From: an uncultured Alphaproteobacteria bacterium
Lineage (GTDB): Bacteria > Pseudomonadota > Alphaproteobacteria > HIMB59 > GCA-002718135
Length of the DNA: 64,000 nt
Assembly (NCBI GenBank): GCA_902587565.1
Contig: CACILT010000003.1
Coordinates: 1 to 64,000 of the forward strand
Direction of reading: 5' to 3'
The position numbers were made by a program, and so were the translations under genes. The notes beneath the pieces are model-generated. The model was not told the DNA's origin, did not search any database, and worked only from the letters and a program-made list of their open reading frames with translations. This document shows positions 44,326 to 53,185 of this stretch, piece after piece (the first letter of the stretch is position 1; every line of letters starts with the position of its first letter).

Positions 44326-45306
44326 ATGAAAAAAATCTTTGCATTCATAGCTCTTTTTTTTGCCTTTGCATCTACTTCAGCGATAGCAAAAAATGATTAT
44401 AGCTGTGATAAGAAATTTATATTTTTTCCAGGCGGACCTGAAGGTGGTCCATTTGGAACTATTGTTTACAATGGTGCAGTAGCAGCTGCTGAGCATACAG
44501 GTTGTGAAGTAGACTATTACTGGTCACAGTGGAACTCAGAAATTATGATTAAGCAATTTAAAGAAGCCGTTGCATTACAGCCTGATGGAATTGCAATTTA
44601 TGGTTTTCCTGGTGATGCTGCAATGAGACCAATTATTCAAGAAGCAAGAGAAATGGGAATAGTTATTACTACTATGAACACACCACTTCCTGATCTTGAA
44701 TCAGAATATAAAACTGAAGGTTTTGGTTATGCAGGTGCAGATCTATTTGATGCTGGATTTAATCTAGGTAAAAAAGCTGTTGAAGTTTGTGGTCTACAAG
44801 CTGGAGATAAAGCTTTTATATGGGGTCTTGCAAGTATGCCAAACAGAGGAGAAAGAACTAAAGGAGCAATAGCTGGTGTAGAGGCAGCTGGAGTTGAAGT
44901 TGTTTATCAAGAAATTCCAGATAACGTTAACTCAGATGCATCTCAGGGAACTCCAATGTACGTTGCTACTTATAGTGCAAATCCTGATATCAAAATGGCA
45001 ATTACAGATCACGGTGGATTAACTGCAAGTTTACCAACATATATGAAAGCTGCAGGTCATGGTACTGAAGAGGTATGTGGTGCTGGATTTGATTTATCAG
45101 CTCCTATTGTTGATGGAATTAACTCTGGTTACATTGATGTTGTAATTGATCAACAACCATTTATCCAAGGTTACATGCCAATTGTTCAGTTATTCCTAAG
45201 CACAAAATATGGAATGGCTGGATTAGCAATGGATACTGGTGCTGCTTTTGTTACAGCTGATAACGTTGATGCTGTTGCTCCATTGGCAGCGGTACAAATC
45301 AGATAA
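44326..45306 (+). CDS. Ribose/inositol-type periplasmic binding protein (ABC importer)
   Basis: 326 aa, with a Sec signal peptide (FAFIALFFAFASTSAIAK). The mature protein is a type-1 periplasmic binding protein: GTIVYNGAVAAAEHTGCEV, ALQPDGIAIYGFPGDA, and VDGINSGYIDVVIDQQPFIQGY. Relatives bind ribose, inositol, rhizopine (MocB) or other small polyols, so the ligand is open. A strong GGAGG lies 7 bases before ATG, unlike most genes here. A terminator hairpin follows, then the ATPase and permease genes. Confidence 0.9.
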   Translation: MKKIFAFIALFFAFASTSAIAKNDYSCDKKFIFFPGGPEGGPFGTIVYNGAVAAAEHTGCEVDYYWSQWNSEIMIKQFKEAVALQPDGIAIYGFPGDAAMRPIIQEAREMGIVITTMNTPLPDLESEYKTEGFGYAGADLFDAGFNLGKKAVEVCGLQAGDKAFIWGLASMPNRGERTKGAIAGVEAAGVEVVYQEIPDNVNSDASQGTPMYVATYSANPDIKMAITDHGGLTASLPTYMKAAGHGTEEVCGAGFDLSAPIVDGINSGYIDVVIDQQPFIQGYMPIVQLFLSTKYGMAGLAMDTGAAFVTADNVDAVAPLAAVQIR

Positions 45307-45320
45307 ATTAAATATTATAG

Positions 45321-45353
45321 CCTGCCTTATTTTATAAGGCAGGTTTGTTTTTT
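45321..45353 (+). terminator. Intrinsic terminator/attenuator between binding-protein and ATPase genes
   Basis: A perfect 10-bp stem (CCTGCCTTAT with ATAAGGCAGG, 45321-45330 and 45334-45343) with a 3-base loop is followed by TTTGTTTTTT, a classic rho-independent terminator. The U-tract runs straight into the ATG of the ATPase gene at 45354. Read-through must be partial for the downstream genes to be expressed, so it probably sets a high ratio of binding protein to transporter. Confidence 0.85.
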
Positions 45354-46121
45354 ATGGCTGAAGAACTCTTAAAATTGCAAAATATTTATAAAAACTTTGG
45401 AAACGTCAAAGTTTTAAAAGATGTAAATATCAAAATAAATAAAGGTGAAGTAGTAGCTTTAATAGGAGATAACGGGGCTGGAAAATCAACACTTATTAAA
45501 GTCATAACAGGAGTTCATAGCCCAAATTCAGGAAAAGTTTTTTTTAAAGAACAAGAAGTACAAATTAAATCAGTAGCGCAATCAAGAAAAATGGGGATTG
45601 AAGCAGTCTATCAAGAAAGAGCTTTATGCGATCAACAAGAACTATATAGAAATATCTTCGCAGGAAGAGAAATTACAAATTCATTTGGTTTTTTAGATAT
45701 AAAAAAACAAAGAAAAGAAGCAGAAAAAATTTTACGTGACTATATAGGTTTTACGTCAAAAGCTATAACCGTTGACTCTCAAGTAATGGGTCTTTCTGGT
45801 GGAGAAAAACAAGGTGTAGCTTTTGGTAGATCATTGTATTTTAATTCGGATCTAATTGTTTTAGATGAACCAACAATGGGTTTATCTATTCAAGAAACTG
45901 AAAAAGTTCTTAATTTTGTAAAAGGTTTAAAAAATGAAAATAAATCTGCGATATTTATCGATCATAATATCATACATGTTTACGGTGCTGCAGATCGATT
46001 TATTATCTTAGATAGAGGTGAAGTTGTTGGGGAATTTAATAAGGAAGATATTTCAAGAGAAGAACTAGTTCAAAAAATGATTCAACTACATGAATCAGGA
46101 AAAATAAAAGTGGAAGATTAA
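45354..46121 (+). CDS. Sugar-type ABC transporter ATPase, single nucleotide-binding domain
   Basis: 255 aa from ATG 45354; the open frame's TTG at 45345 lies in the terminator U-tract. Walker A GDNGAGKSTLIK, signature LSGGEKQGVAFGRSL, Walker B LIVLDEPTMGLS and the switch His in IFIDHNIIHVYG are all present. RbsA and MglA have two such domains; this is a single-domain type like FrcA, so a homodimer is expected. Followed directly by the permease gene. Confidence 0.93.
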   Translation: MAEELLKLQNIYKNFGNVKVLKDVNIKINKGEVVALIGDNGAGKSTLIKVITGVHSPNSGKVFFKEQEVQIKSVAQSRKMGIEAVYQERALCDQQELYRNIFAGREITNSFGFLDIKKQRKEAEKILRDYIGFTSKAITVDSQVMGLSGGEKQGVAFGRSLYFNSDLIVLDEPTMGLSIQETEKVLNFVKGLKNENKSAIFIDHNIIHVYGAADRFIILDRGEVVGEFNKEDISREELVQKMIQLHESGKIKVED

Positions 46122-47099
46122 ATGAATAATTTATTAAATAGTTATTTTGTAAAAACTCACAAACTTGAAATTAGTATTACTATAATTGCTGTAGTACTTT
46201 TCTTAATTTACTTTTTAGGTGCACCACATGTATTTACAAGATTTCCTATTTATAGAGCTTTTATGCAATCAATGCCTTTTTTTGGAATTATTGCTATATC
46301 AGCTACATTTGTTGTTACACTTGGTGAAATTGATTTATCATTTCCATCTATAGTTGGAATTACATCTCTCATATTTGGCATTATAATGACATCGACAGAT
46401 GGTAACTTCTTTATAGCATTTATTTTGGCAACTTCACTTGGAATGTTTGCTGGATTAGTAAATGGATTACTTGTTACTAAAATTGGTATACCTTCAATAG
46501 TTGCCACTATAGGTACATTATTTTTTTGGCGTGGATTAGTTAATGTAATTTCGCAAGGTAGCGGTATTGCAATCGTCGATGTAGCAGATGGAACATGGCA
46601 TCATATGATATTTGTTGAAAAATTATTTGGAAAAATTCCAATGCAATTTATTTGGTTCATTGTATTAACTGGATTGATGCAATGGGTTTATCGATACCAT
46701 AAATTTGGAAATCATATCCACTTTGTAGGTGATAACAAAGCAAGTGCTCAAATGATGGGAATTAACGTTGATAATGTAAAAATTATTGCTTTTGTTCAAC
46801 TAGGATTTTTCTCTGCATTAGCAGGAATTTTTACTATGTATGAAATGTTATATTTCTGGCCTACACAAGGTGAGGGCTTAATGTTAACGACATTAGCAGC
46901 TGTCTTTGTTGGCGGCACTTCAGTCTTTGGTGGTAAAGGTACTATTTTTGGAACTTTTATTGGAGTATTAATTATTGGATCATTAGAATCAGGAATAGTT
47001 GCTTTAGGCTTATCTGGTTTTTATGTAAAATTTATTAACGGACTCATGATTACAGTAGCCGTAACAGTCTACGCTCTAATACAAAGAAGAAAAAATTAA
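46122..47099 (+). CDS. Ribose-type ABC transporter permease
   Basis: 325 aa, eight to ten membrane helices. The signature segments are VTLGEIDLSFPSIVGI and AAVFVGGTSVFGGKGTIFGTFIGVLIIGSLESGIVALGLS, typical of the RbsC/XylH/FrcC family. It starts immediately after the ATPase stop codon and its own stop overlaps the end of the convergent SDR gene by 4 bases. Confidence 0.93.
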   Translation: MNNLLNSYFVKTHKLEISITIIAVVLFLIYFLGAPHVFTRFPIYRAFMQSMPFFGIIAISATFVVTLGEIDLSFPSIVGITSLIFGIIMTSTDGNFFIAFILATSLGMFAGLVNGLLVTKIGIPSIVATIGTLFFWRGLVNVISQGSGIAIVDVADGTWHHMIFVEKLFGKIPMQFIWFIVLTGLMQWVYRYHKFGNHIHFVGDNKASAQMMGINVDNVKIIAFVQLGFFSALAGIFTMYEMLYFWPTQGEGLMLTTLAAVFVGGTSVFGGKGTIFGTFIGVLIIGSLESGIVALGLSGFYVKFINGLMITVAVTVYALIQRRKN

Positions 47100-47833
47100 T
47101 AAGTAGCTCTACCTCCACTCAAATCAAAAGTTGAGCCTGTTGTGTAAGAATTTTCTTCAGAAGACATCCAAGCAACTAAAGAAGCTAATTCTTCTACTAA
47201 CACAAATCTATTTCTCGGAATTTTTGATAACATATAATCAATATGTTCTTGTGTAATTTGATCAAAAATACGTGTCTTAGCAGGTGCAGGGGTAACACAA
47301 TTCACTGAAATATTTTTTTCAGCTAATTCTTTTCCTAAAGATTTAGTAAGTGCAATAACTCCTGCTTTTGCTGCACTATAAGGCATTGCATTAGGATTAC
47401 CCTCCTTACCAGCTATCGAGGAAATATTAACGATACGTCCATAATTATTTTTGATAAAATGAGGAACTATAGTTTTACAGCAATAAAATACTCCACTTAG
47501 ATCTATGTCTATAACTTTTTGCCATTCATCAAGTGGGTAATCCCATGTCTTAAAGTTTGGCCCAGCTATTCCTGCATTATTTATTAAAATATCAATTTTG
47601 TTTTCATATGTAAGACTTTCAGCAAATGCATTCTCTACACTTTTATAATTTGAAACATCAACTTCAATTTTTTGAGTATTTTTTAGATCAATTTTATTTA
47701 AATATTCTGTATCTTTATCCCATATTAATACTTTTGCGCCTGACTCTATAAATCTTTTAGTAATAGCTAATCCAAAGCCTTGTGCTCCACCAGTTACAAT
47801 TGCGACTCTATTTTCTAAATTAATTTTATTCAT
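47096..47833 (-). CDS. Short-chain dehydrogenase/reductase
   Basis: 245 aa, classical SDR. Cofactor motif TGGAQGFGLAI, NNAGIAG, catalytic Ser in NISSIAGKEG and YxxxK in MPYSAAKAGVIAL. The Asp in IWDKD after strand 2 favours NAD(H). A C-terminal SGGRATY ends the fold. Likely a polyol, sugar or 3-hydroxyacyl dehydrogenase. It could act on the compound brought in by the adjacent importer, but it sits in a different transcription unit, one base from the peroxiredoxin gene. Confidence 0.87.
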   Translation of the reverse strand: MNKINLENRVAIVTGGAQGFGLAITKRFIESGAKVLIWDKDTEYLNKIDLKNTQKIEVDVSNYKSVENAFAESLTYENKIDILINNAGIAGPNFKTWDYPLDEWQKVIDIDLSGVFYCCKTIVPHFIKNNYGRIVNISSIAGKEGNPNAMPYSAAKAGVIALTKSLGKELAEKNISVNCVTPAPAKTRIFDQITQEHIDYMLSKIPRNRFVLVEELASLVAWMSSEENSYTTGSTFDLSGGRATY

Positions 47834-48306
47834 TAGATTTGTTTTAAAATATATTCAGCTGAACTAACATTATATTCACCATCATTTTCAATAAAATTGT
47901 TTAAAATAACATTATTCTCAATTATCATCGCAAACCTTCGACACCTAAAACCCATATAATTTTTTGTCTTATCAGATATCAAGTCAAAATACTTTGTAAT
48001 CTCAGCATTTCCGTCTGCAATTCCATTGATTATTTCTCCATCTGTATAACTCACTAACCAAGATTTCATCACATGTTCATCATTTACGGATAGACAGTAA
48101 ATACCATCAATATTTTTATCTATAAATGAATTATATAATTTTATGTAACCTGGAAGATGTTTCTCAGAACAAGTTGGCGTGAATGCGCCCGGAACACCGA
48201 ATAGAATAATTTTTTTATTTATAAATTCATTTTTTAATGAAGATACTGATGAAACACCTTTTTTAATAATAGGCACTTTAAAATCATCAATAATCATCTT
48301 TATCAT
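47833..48306 (-). CDS. Peroxiredoxin, Prx5 type
   Basis: 157 aa. Thiol peroxidase with the peroxidatic Cys in GAFTPTCSEKHLPGY and the support residue Arg in GFRCRRFAMIIEN. It reduces H2O2 or organic peroxides. ATG 48306 overlaps the DsbD-like stop by 4 bases (ATGA), evidence for this start over the MIIDDFK start. Coupling to a DsbD/ScsB-type reductase suggests the two may share a redox circuit, although the peroxiredoxin has no signal peptide and is cytoplasmic. Confidence 0.9.
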   Translation of the reverse strand: MIKMIIDDFKVPIIKKGVSSVSSLKNEFINKKIILFGVPGAFTPTCSEKHLPGYIKLYNSFIDKNIDGIYCLSVNDEHVMKSWLVSYTDGEIINGIADGNAEITKYFDLISDKTKNYMGFRCRRFAMIIENNVILNNFIENDGEYNVSSAEYILKQI

Positions 48307-50357
48307 TTAACTTTATTATATGTTTCAAATATTTGTTTCTCAGTCAATATTTCATTCATTACTATGCCTTCAGGAAACTTTGAAGAATAAAATGCATTAA
48401 AAGGTATGCCAAATTTATTATATTTTTTTAAAAATTTATTTATTTTTTCATTTGGTTGTGTCCAATCAGCTTTTATCAATGTCACTTCTTGTGATTCAAA
48501 AAAATCTGAAATTGTTTCTGAATTTAAAACATTAATTTTATTAAACTTACAGGTAATGCACCAGTCAGCAGTTATATCTAAAAAAACAATTTCATTATTA
48601 GCTATTATTTCAGGTATATTTTTAGAATTAAAATCTAACCAATTATTACTTTTATAATTTTCTTCATTAATTTTTTGAAAAGAATTTAAATATGGAGTTA
48701 AAAAGAAAATAACTATTAAAGAAATAATTAAGGGAGTTTGGTAAATTCTAAATTTTAAAATTGCTGATATTAAAATTAATAAAGCAGTAAATGTAACTAT
48801 AAAGAAATAATTGAAATAATTATTTAATATACTTAAAAGCCAAACAATTGTTATGAATAATAAAATAGATAAAAAATATTTAAAATAAATCATCCATTTT
48901 CCAGATCGAGGTAAAAAGGAAATCAGACCTGGGAAAAAAGCTATAACTAAATAAGGTAAGCTCATTCCTATACCCATAAAACTGAATATTAAAAATAGAT
49001 ATGTTGTTGATTGAGTAAATGCAGCTGTCACAGCTGTTCCTAAGTAAGGTGCAGAACATGGTGTAGCAAGTAGTGTAGCAAAAAAACCATTAAAAAAATT
49101 CTTTGTATAAAAATTATTTCCTGAATTTATAATTTTTGATGAATATAAAAAACTTGGTAAATTTATTTGAAAAAGACCTAGTGTGTTCAAGAAGAACATT
49201 GATATAATTATCAAAATGAACATTAAAAAGTAGGGTTCTTGAAATTGCATACCCCAAGATATTGAAATATTGATTTGTTTTAGGATGGCAAAAAATGCAC
49301 CAAGCATTAAAAAAGAAGTGATAATACCCAGTATAGTTATAAAAAAGCTTCTTTTTATCTTTTTATCTTCAGTATTTATTACAGATAATAATTTTAACGA
49401 TAATACGGGAAAAACACATGGCATAAGATTCAAAATAAACCCGCCTAAGAGTGAAATTAATAGTAAGTATATAAGACTAGTATTTATAGATATATTTTTA
49501 TCTACATTTTCAATTTCTACATTTTTTTCTACTTTAAAGCTGTGATTGTTATCATAAAAAAATATTTCTATTGGAAATTTTTTTTCATCAAATTGATTGG
49601 CGCTATAATATAGAGAGGTATTCAATTTTTGGAAATCAAGGGAATAATTATTTATTGGCTCTACAACAGGTAGTCCAAATGGTGTGTGAATAAAAATTTT
49701 TGGATCGTCAAAAAAAGAACTAGTGGATATTTCTATATCAAAAATAACGTTATTATTATTTTCAATAGCTTTGAATGAGAAATTAGAAATAGGTGTAAAA
49801 TCAATATTATTATTTAATGTAGTAGATAGAACTTTTTCAATTTCAAAAAAATAATCTGTATATTCGCCATCTCCAGATGGTATATTTAGAAAAATATCTG
49901 CACTACCTGGAATGCAAACATCTTTACAAACTAAATAATTAATATTTAAATTTAAATTTGTTTGTTTTTGATTATCTTCGAGATCTACAATCAAAGGAAA
50001 GATAACTTTATCTTTATATCCAATTGATTTTAAACCTAGTATTTCAAATTCTATTGGCTCTGGCCATAGTATTTTTATATCTTTAACGTTCGAAGAATTA
50101 TTCCATATAATTTTTTGAGGAAAACCTCCTCCTCCAGGCGATTTCCAATACGTTTTCCATTCATCTTCTAGTTCATATTCTAATGCTAAAATTAATTTAT
50201 TATTATTTGATGCAGTCATTGGTGAAATTAATCTAACTTTTGATTTTTCACTAATTGCCCAATCTGAAGATAAGGAGTATCCAGCTGTGCTAAATAGTCC
50301 AAAAGCAAATATTATTGTAATTTTTAATAGATTTATAACTTTTATTACCTTGTCCAT
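48303..50357 (-). CDS. DsbD/ScsB-like protein-disulfide reductase
   Basis: 684 aa from ATG 50357 (MDKVIKVINLL, which has a signal peptide up to TAGYS); the longer frame from GTG 50399 is less likely. The periplasmic N-terminal domain has the Cys pair in YLVCKDVCIPG. About eight membrane helices follow, with Cys in LMPCVFPVLSL and ATPCSAPYLGTAV, as in the DsbD beta domain. The C-terminal thioredoxin domain has CITC in TADWCITCKFN. It passes reductant from the cytoplasm to the periplasm. The N-terminal domain resembles ScsB more than enteric DsbD. Confidence 0.88.
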   Translation of the reverse strand: MDKVIKVINLLKITIIFAFGLFSTAGYSLSSDWAISEKSKVRLISPMTASNNNKLILALEYELEDEWKTYWKSPGGGGFPQKIIWNNSSNVKDIKILWPEPIEFEILGLKSIGYKDKVIFPLIVDLEDNQKQTNLNLNINYLVCKDVCIPGSADIFLNIPSGDGEYTDYFFEIEKVLSTTLNNNIDFTPISNFSFKAIENNNNVIFDIEISTSSFFDDPKIFIHTPFGLPVVEPINNYSLDFQKLNTSLYYSANQFDEKKFPIEIFFYDNNHSFKVEKNVEIENVDKNISINTSLIYLLLISLLGGFILNLMPCVFPVLSLKLLSVINTEDKKIKRSFFITILGIITSFLMLGAFFAILKQINISISWGMQFQEPYFLMFILIIISMFFLNTLGLFQINLPSFLYSSKIINSGNNFYTKNFFNGFFATLLATPCSAPYLGTAVTAAFTQSTTYLFLIFSFMGIGMSLPYLVIAFFPGLISFLPRSGKWMIYFKYFLSILLFITIVWLLSILNNYFNYFFIVTFTALLILISAILKFRIYQTPLIISLIVIFFLTPYLNSFQKINEENYKSNNWLDFNSKNIPEIIANNEIVFLDITADWCITCKFNKINVLNSETISDFFESQEVTLIKADWTQPNEKINKFLKKYNKFGIPFNAFYSSKFPEGIVMNEILTEKQIFETYNKVK

Positions 50358-50414
50358 ATAAAATAAATCAATACAATATTGAAAAATATAAATTAACACG
50401 AATATATATACTAT

Positions 50415-50966
50415 ATGAATTTAACTGGTCAGTTCTTAATTTCAATGCCTTCATTAGAAGATGATAGATTTGAAAAAACGGTAATTTATATGTGTGCTCA
50501 CTCAAAAGATGGGGCTATGGGTATAATAATCAACAAAAAAATTGATTATGATCTTTACCCCGATTTGCTTGAACAACTAGGTATAGACAAGCCGTTAGAA
50601 GATAAGAAACTTTACATTCGCTATGGTGGTCCTGTTGAGAGTGGCAGGGGGTTCGTTTTACATTCTGACGAAGTAATTCAAAAAGAAACTCTGACAATAG
50701 ATAAAGGGGTGGCGTTAACTAGTACTTCAGAATTTTTTGAAGACCTTTCTAAAGGTAATGGTCCAAAGAATAGTATTCTAGCTCTTGGATATGCAGGTTG
50801 GGGTCCAGGACAAATTGAAAAGGAATTGGCGTCAAATAGTTGGATGACGCTAAAAACAAATAGTGATTTTATTTTTGATGAAAAGGTTAACAATAAATGG
50901 AATGATGCATTTAATTTGTTAGGAATAGATGCAAGTAAACTTTCAATATTGTCGGGTAGTTGTTAA
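50415..50966 (+). CDS. YqgE/AlgH family protein
   Basis: 183 aa. FLISMPSLEDDRFEKTVIYMCAHSKDGAMGIIINK and GYAGWGPGQIEKELASNSW are the hallmark segments of the DUF179 family. The molecular function is unsettled; AlgH was named for an alginate-regulation link in Pseudomonas. It is divergent from the dsbD-like gene with a gap of about 57 bases between starts. Confidence 0.92.
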   Translation: MNLTGQFLISMPSLEDDRFEKTVIYMCAHSKDGAMGIIINKKIDYDLYPDLLEQLGIDKPLEDKKLYIRYGGPVESGRGFVLHSDEVIQKETLTIDKGVALTSTSEFFEDLSKGNGPKNSILALGYAGWGPGQIEKELASNSWMTLKTNSDFIFDEKVNNKWNDAFNLLGIDASKLSILSGSC

Positions 50967-51158
50967 TTATAGAATAATATCAAAAACCCTTTCCTTATCT
51001 TTTTCTAAAACTTTTTTTATTTTAAACTTTGTAGTTTTTGTAAGTTTAACACCTTTATTAGTAACAAATGATTTCATTTTAATTACTTCTTTTTCAGGCA
51101 TTTTTCTTTCATATTTTAAAATATGCCTCTTTCCATTAATCATAAAAGCTGTCTTCAT
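50967..51158 (-). CDS. Small basic hypothetical protein downstream of amt
   Basis: 63 aa, strongly Lys-rich with few hydrophobic stretches, no recognised family. It is supported by a strong ribosome-binding site: AAAGGAGAT about 8 bases before the ATG. The gene follows the first amt gene on the same strand, 60 bases on and after a hairpin. It could be co-transcribed with amt and so be under glutamine control. A plus-strand reading of the same DNA has no comparable start signal. Confidence 0.6.
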   Translation of the reverse strand: MKTAFMINGKRHILKYERKMPEKEVIKMKSFVTNKGVKLTKTTKFKIKKVLEKDKERVFDIIL

Positions 51159-51178
51159 ATTTTATCTCCTTTATTTTT

Positions 51179-51202
51179 AAGAGAGGTAAGATTACCTCTC
51201 TT
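51179..51202. terminator. Hairpin after amt-1
   Basis: An 11-bp stem, AAGAGAGGTAA with TTACCTCTCTT, separated by 2 bases. On the plus strand it is followed by nine T residues (51205 onward), a good rho-independent terminator for transcripts coming from algH. On the minus strand, the direction of amt, it has the A-tract before it and AAAAATAAAGG after it, so it is not a standard terminator for amt; it may instead protect or process the amt mRNA end. Confidence 0.65.
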
Positions 51203-51218
51203 AATTTTTTTTTAAGTA

Positions 51219-52505
51219 TTAGTCTCTAATTGAATAAGCTACCACTCCAACCTCAGCTTTATCAGTACCAAGTTTTTCAGCTTCTTCACTAATTCTTAAT
51301 CCCATAATATTTTTAATTAGATATATTACAATATATGAGAAAACAAAAACAAAGATACACACTGAAGAAACGCCCAGTAATTGAATTAAGTATGATGCAT
51401 CAGGATTAGTTAGAGGAACAACTAATGTTCCCCAAATACCTGCAAACATATGTACGGGTATTGCGCCAACAACATCATCTAGTTTTAATGAGTTTAAGAA
51501 GTTAGTTCCATAATACATTATTACCCCGCCAACTGCTCCAATGCCAATTGCAAGCAATGGACTAGGCATCAATGGCTCAGCTGTTATTGAAACTAAACCT
51601 GCAAGAGCTCCATTAAGCATCATAACAATATCAGTTTTGCCACCAATCAATCTTGTTATTGCGGCACCAGCCATACATCCACCACAAGCTGCAAGTTGAG
51701 TATTCATGAAAATTTTTGACATTGCTGTTGCATCTTCATAAGAACCTAATGCAAGTTGGGATCCACCATTAAAGCCATACCACCCCATCCATAAAATAAA
51801 TGTTCCTAATGTAACTAAAGGAATGGATGATGGAGCAAATGGAGCCATATTAGCTGGTTCCCCACTCGCACTGAATCTTCCAAGTCTTGGACCTAAAAGA
51901 ATTACTCCTGCTAAAGCTGCAGAACCACCACAAGCGTGAACTAATGTCGAGCCGGCGAAATCTGCAAATCCTAGGGCGTCTAGCCATCCTCCACCCCATT
52001 CCCAACCCATTTGAATTGGATAAATTACTCCTCCAAGTACCGCTGCAAATGTAAAGAAAGGCCAAATTTTTATTCGCTCTGCTACAGCACCTGATACAAT
52101 AGACACAGTAGCACAAACAAATAAAGCTTGAAAAAACCAGTCCGAAGCATCTGAGTAACCTGTTTCCATAGAAGTATTATCAGTCCATATGGATGGTGTA
52201 CCAACATAGCCTCCTTCAGGGACAGAATATCCAAGATTATATCCAATTAAATAGAAAACAATTGAAACTATTGCGAATTTTCCAATATTTTTAGCAGCAA
52301 TAGTTGATACACTTCTGGTGGTAACAAGGCCTGACTCTAAAAATAGAAATCCTGCCGCCATCCACATGACTAAGAACCCACAAACTAAAAAAGAAAATGT
52401 ATTAAATATATATGCTACTTCTGCATCAACCTCTGCTCTGACAGAAGAACTTAGCAACAAAATAAAAGAGAGAATTGTAAAAAGACTAAAAAATTTTTTA
52501 TACAT
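51219..52505 (-). CDS. amt: Ammonium transporter, copy 1
   Basis: 428 aa from ATG 52505, which has GGAG 6 bases upstream; the longer frame starts at 52517. A signal-peptide-like start ends at VRAEVDAEV, as in many Amt proteins with an extra first helix. About 11 membrane helices follow. Typical segments: MAAGFLFLESGLVTTRSVS, DFAGSTLVHACGGSAALAG (pore His), GWYGFNGGSQLALG and IPVHMFAGIWGTL (second His). The C-terminus ends SEVGVVAYSIRD. Paralogous to the gene at 53257, with equal length. A tandem glutamine-riboswitch leader lies upstream. No glnK gene adjoins. Confidence 0.95.
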   Translation of the reverse strand: MYKKFFSLFTILSFILLLSSSVRAEVDAEVAYIFNTFSFLVCGFLVMWMAAGFLFLESGLVTTRSVSTIAAKNIGKFAIVSIVFYLIGYNLGYSVPEGGYVGTPSIWTDNTSMETGYSDASDWFFQALFVCATVSIVSGAVAERIKIWPFFTFAAVLGGVIYPIQMGWEWGGGWLDALGFADFAGSTLVHACGGSAALAGVILLGPRLGRFSASGEPANMAPFAPSSIPLVTLGTFILWMGWYGFNGGSQLALGSYEDATAMSKIFMNTQLAACGGCMAGAAITRLIGGKTDIVMMLNGALAGLVSITAEPLMPSPLLAIGIGAVGGVIMYYGTNFLNSLKLDDVVGAIPVHMFAGIWGTLVVPLTNPDASYLIQLLGVSSVCIFVFVFSYIVIYLIKNIMGLRISEEAEKLGTDKAEVGVVAYSIRD

Positions 52506-52532
52506 TATTAACTCCATATAAAATTATAGACA

Positions 52533-52553
52533 CATAACTAACCTTTAGTTACG
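52533..52553 (-). promoter_or_regulatory. Expression-platform hairpin of amt-1 leader
   Basis: On the minus strand CGTAACTAA pairs with TTAGTTATG around AGG (9 pairs, one G-U). It sits between the aptamers and the ribosome-binding site, 17 bases upstream of the latter. The hairpin at 54571-54591 occupies the equivalent place in the other amt leader but has a different sequence and a nearly fully paired stem, so the pairing is conserved rather than the bases. Confidence 0.55.
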
Positions 52554-52595
52554 CATTGCATCATGCTTAGCTATGGAAATTAAATAATAAGATCC

Positions 52596-52645
52596 GCGTT
52601 CCTTCGGGTATACCTACTTCCGATTTGCTTTAGGCAAATTGAACG
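52596..52645 (-). promoter_or_regulatory. Glutamine riboswitch aptamer (glnA class), proximal, amt-1 leader
   Basis: On the minus strand: CGTTCA, a variable hairpin (ATTTGC/GCAAAT around CTAAA), then CGGAAGTAGG, a short arm, and CGAAGGAACGC, whose GAACG closes on the opening CGTTC. These invariant pieces, order and spacing (50 bases) match the glnA RNA motif, a glutamine-binding aptamer known from cyanobacteria and marine metagenomes. Identified from motif knowledge; not run through a covariance model. Confidence 0.88.
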
Positions 52646-52662
52646 ATTTAATAACTTTGCAT

Positions 52663-52713
52663 GCGTTCCTTCGACTTTCGTCTACTTCCGTCACCCTAAA
52701 AGAGTGATGAACG
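52663..52713 (-). promoter_or_regulatory. Glutamine riboswitch aptamer (glnA class), distal, amt-1 leader
   Basis: Second aptamer, 17 bases upstream of the proximal one. Minus strand: CGTTCA, hairpin TCACTC/GGGTGA, CGGAAGTAG, an arm ACGAAAGT, then CGAAGGAACGC. The 51-base sequence is identical to the distal aptamer at 54703-54753. Two aptamers in series are expected to sharpen the response to glutamine. Confidence 0.88.
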
Positions 52714-52781
52714 TGATTTGACTTATAACTATAATTCAGAAAGTATCAATAAATAGTATTAAAATTAATTATTAAATCTGA

Positions 52782-53156
52782 TTAATTATCTAAGCTCATT
52801 TTATTAAAAAATGTACCTTCTTTTTTTAACCAACTGTTAATCATATCAAGAAAATTATTACTTAAGTAGTAATTCTTAATTCGTTTATCAGATTTACTTT
52901 GTTCTTTTACAAAAATATTTTTTTCCAAGGCTTCGTTTAAAATTGATTGAATAGAAGATCTAGAACCAATAGACTTAGGTATATTTGCACAAATTGTTTC
53001 AAATGAAATACCATTTAATCTATTATTTTCATAGATCTCTAGAGAGATAACATGGTGTAAAATTGATTTAAACAAAAATTTTGAAACATAATCTTCTGAA
53101 AAGAAACTTGAGTATATGTTTCTTTTTTTTTCTTTAATAATTTCTGTTTCAGTCAT
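52782..53156 (-). CDS. Putative winged-helix (MarR-like?) protein between the amt genes
   Basis: 124 aa, no signal or membrane segment. A strong ribosome-binding site (GGGAGGGG) lies 4-5 bases before the ATG. The second half, ISFETICANIPKSIGSRSSIQSILNEALEKNIFVKEQ, then SDKRIKNYYLS, has the look of a helix-turn-helix and wing with the order seen in MarR-type regulators (recognition helix, charged wing, final strand). No family is confidently recognised. It follows amt-2 after a hairpin and precedes the amt-1 leader, so it may respond to nitrogen state. Confidence 0.65.
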   Translation of the reverse strand: MTETEIIKEKKRNIYSSFFSEDYVSKFLFKSILHHVISLEIYENNRLNGISFETICANIPKSIGSRSSIQSILNEALEKNIFVKEQSKSDKRIKNYYLSNNFLDMINSWLKKEGTFFNKMSLDN

Positions 53157-53185
53157 TTGCCCCTCCCACTAATGTTTAAGAGTTT

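Larger units (their letters stand above)
52561..52713 (-). repeat. 153-bp leader repeat, copy upstream of amt-1
   Basis: Aligns end to end with 54601-54753: identical length, about five substitutions and two compensating single-base indels. It contains the conserved 23-base segment 52561-52583 next to the downstream hairpin, then the proximal and distal aptamers. Divergence is confined to loops and paired arms of the proximal aptamer and short linkers, as expected for a duplicated structured RNA. Confidence 0.9.

Noticed and set aside
37856-47099. Naming the cluster rhizopine catabolism
   Set aside because: Only family-level similarity to MocB/D/E/F; the oxygenase, ferredoxin and binding-protein families have many other substrates, and the PanB-like and sterol-desaturase-type genes are not part of known moc loci.
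50929-51180. Plus-strand 83-codon reading frame overlapping algH and the small basic gene
   Set aside because: No ribosome-binding site and overlap with algH; the minus-strand frame has a strong Shine-Dalgarno sequence.
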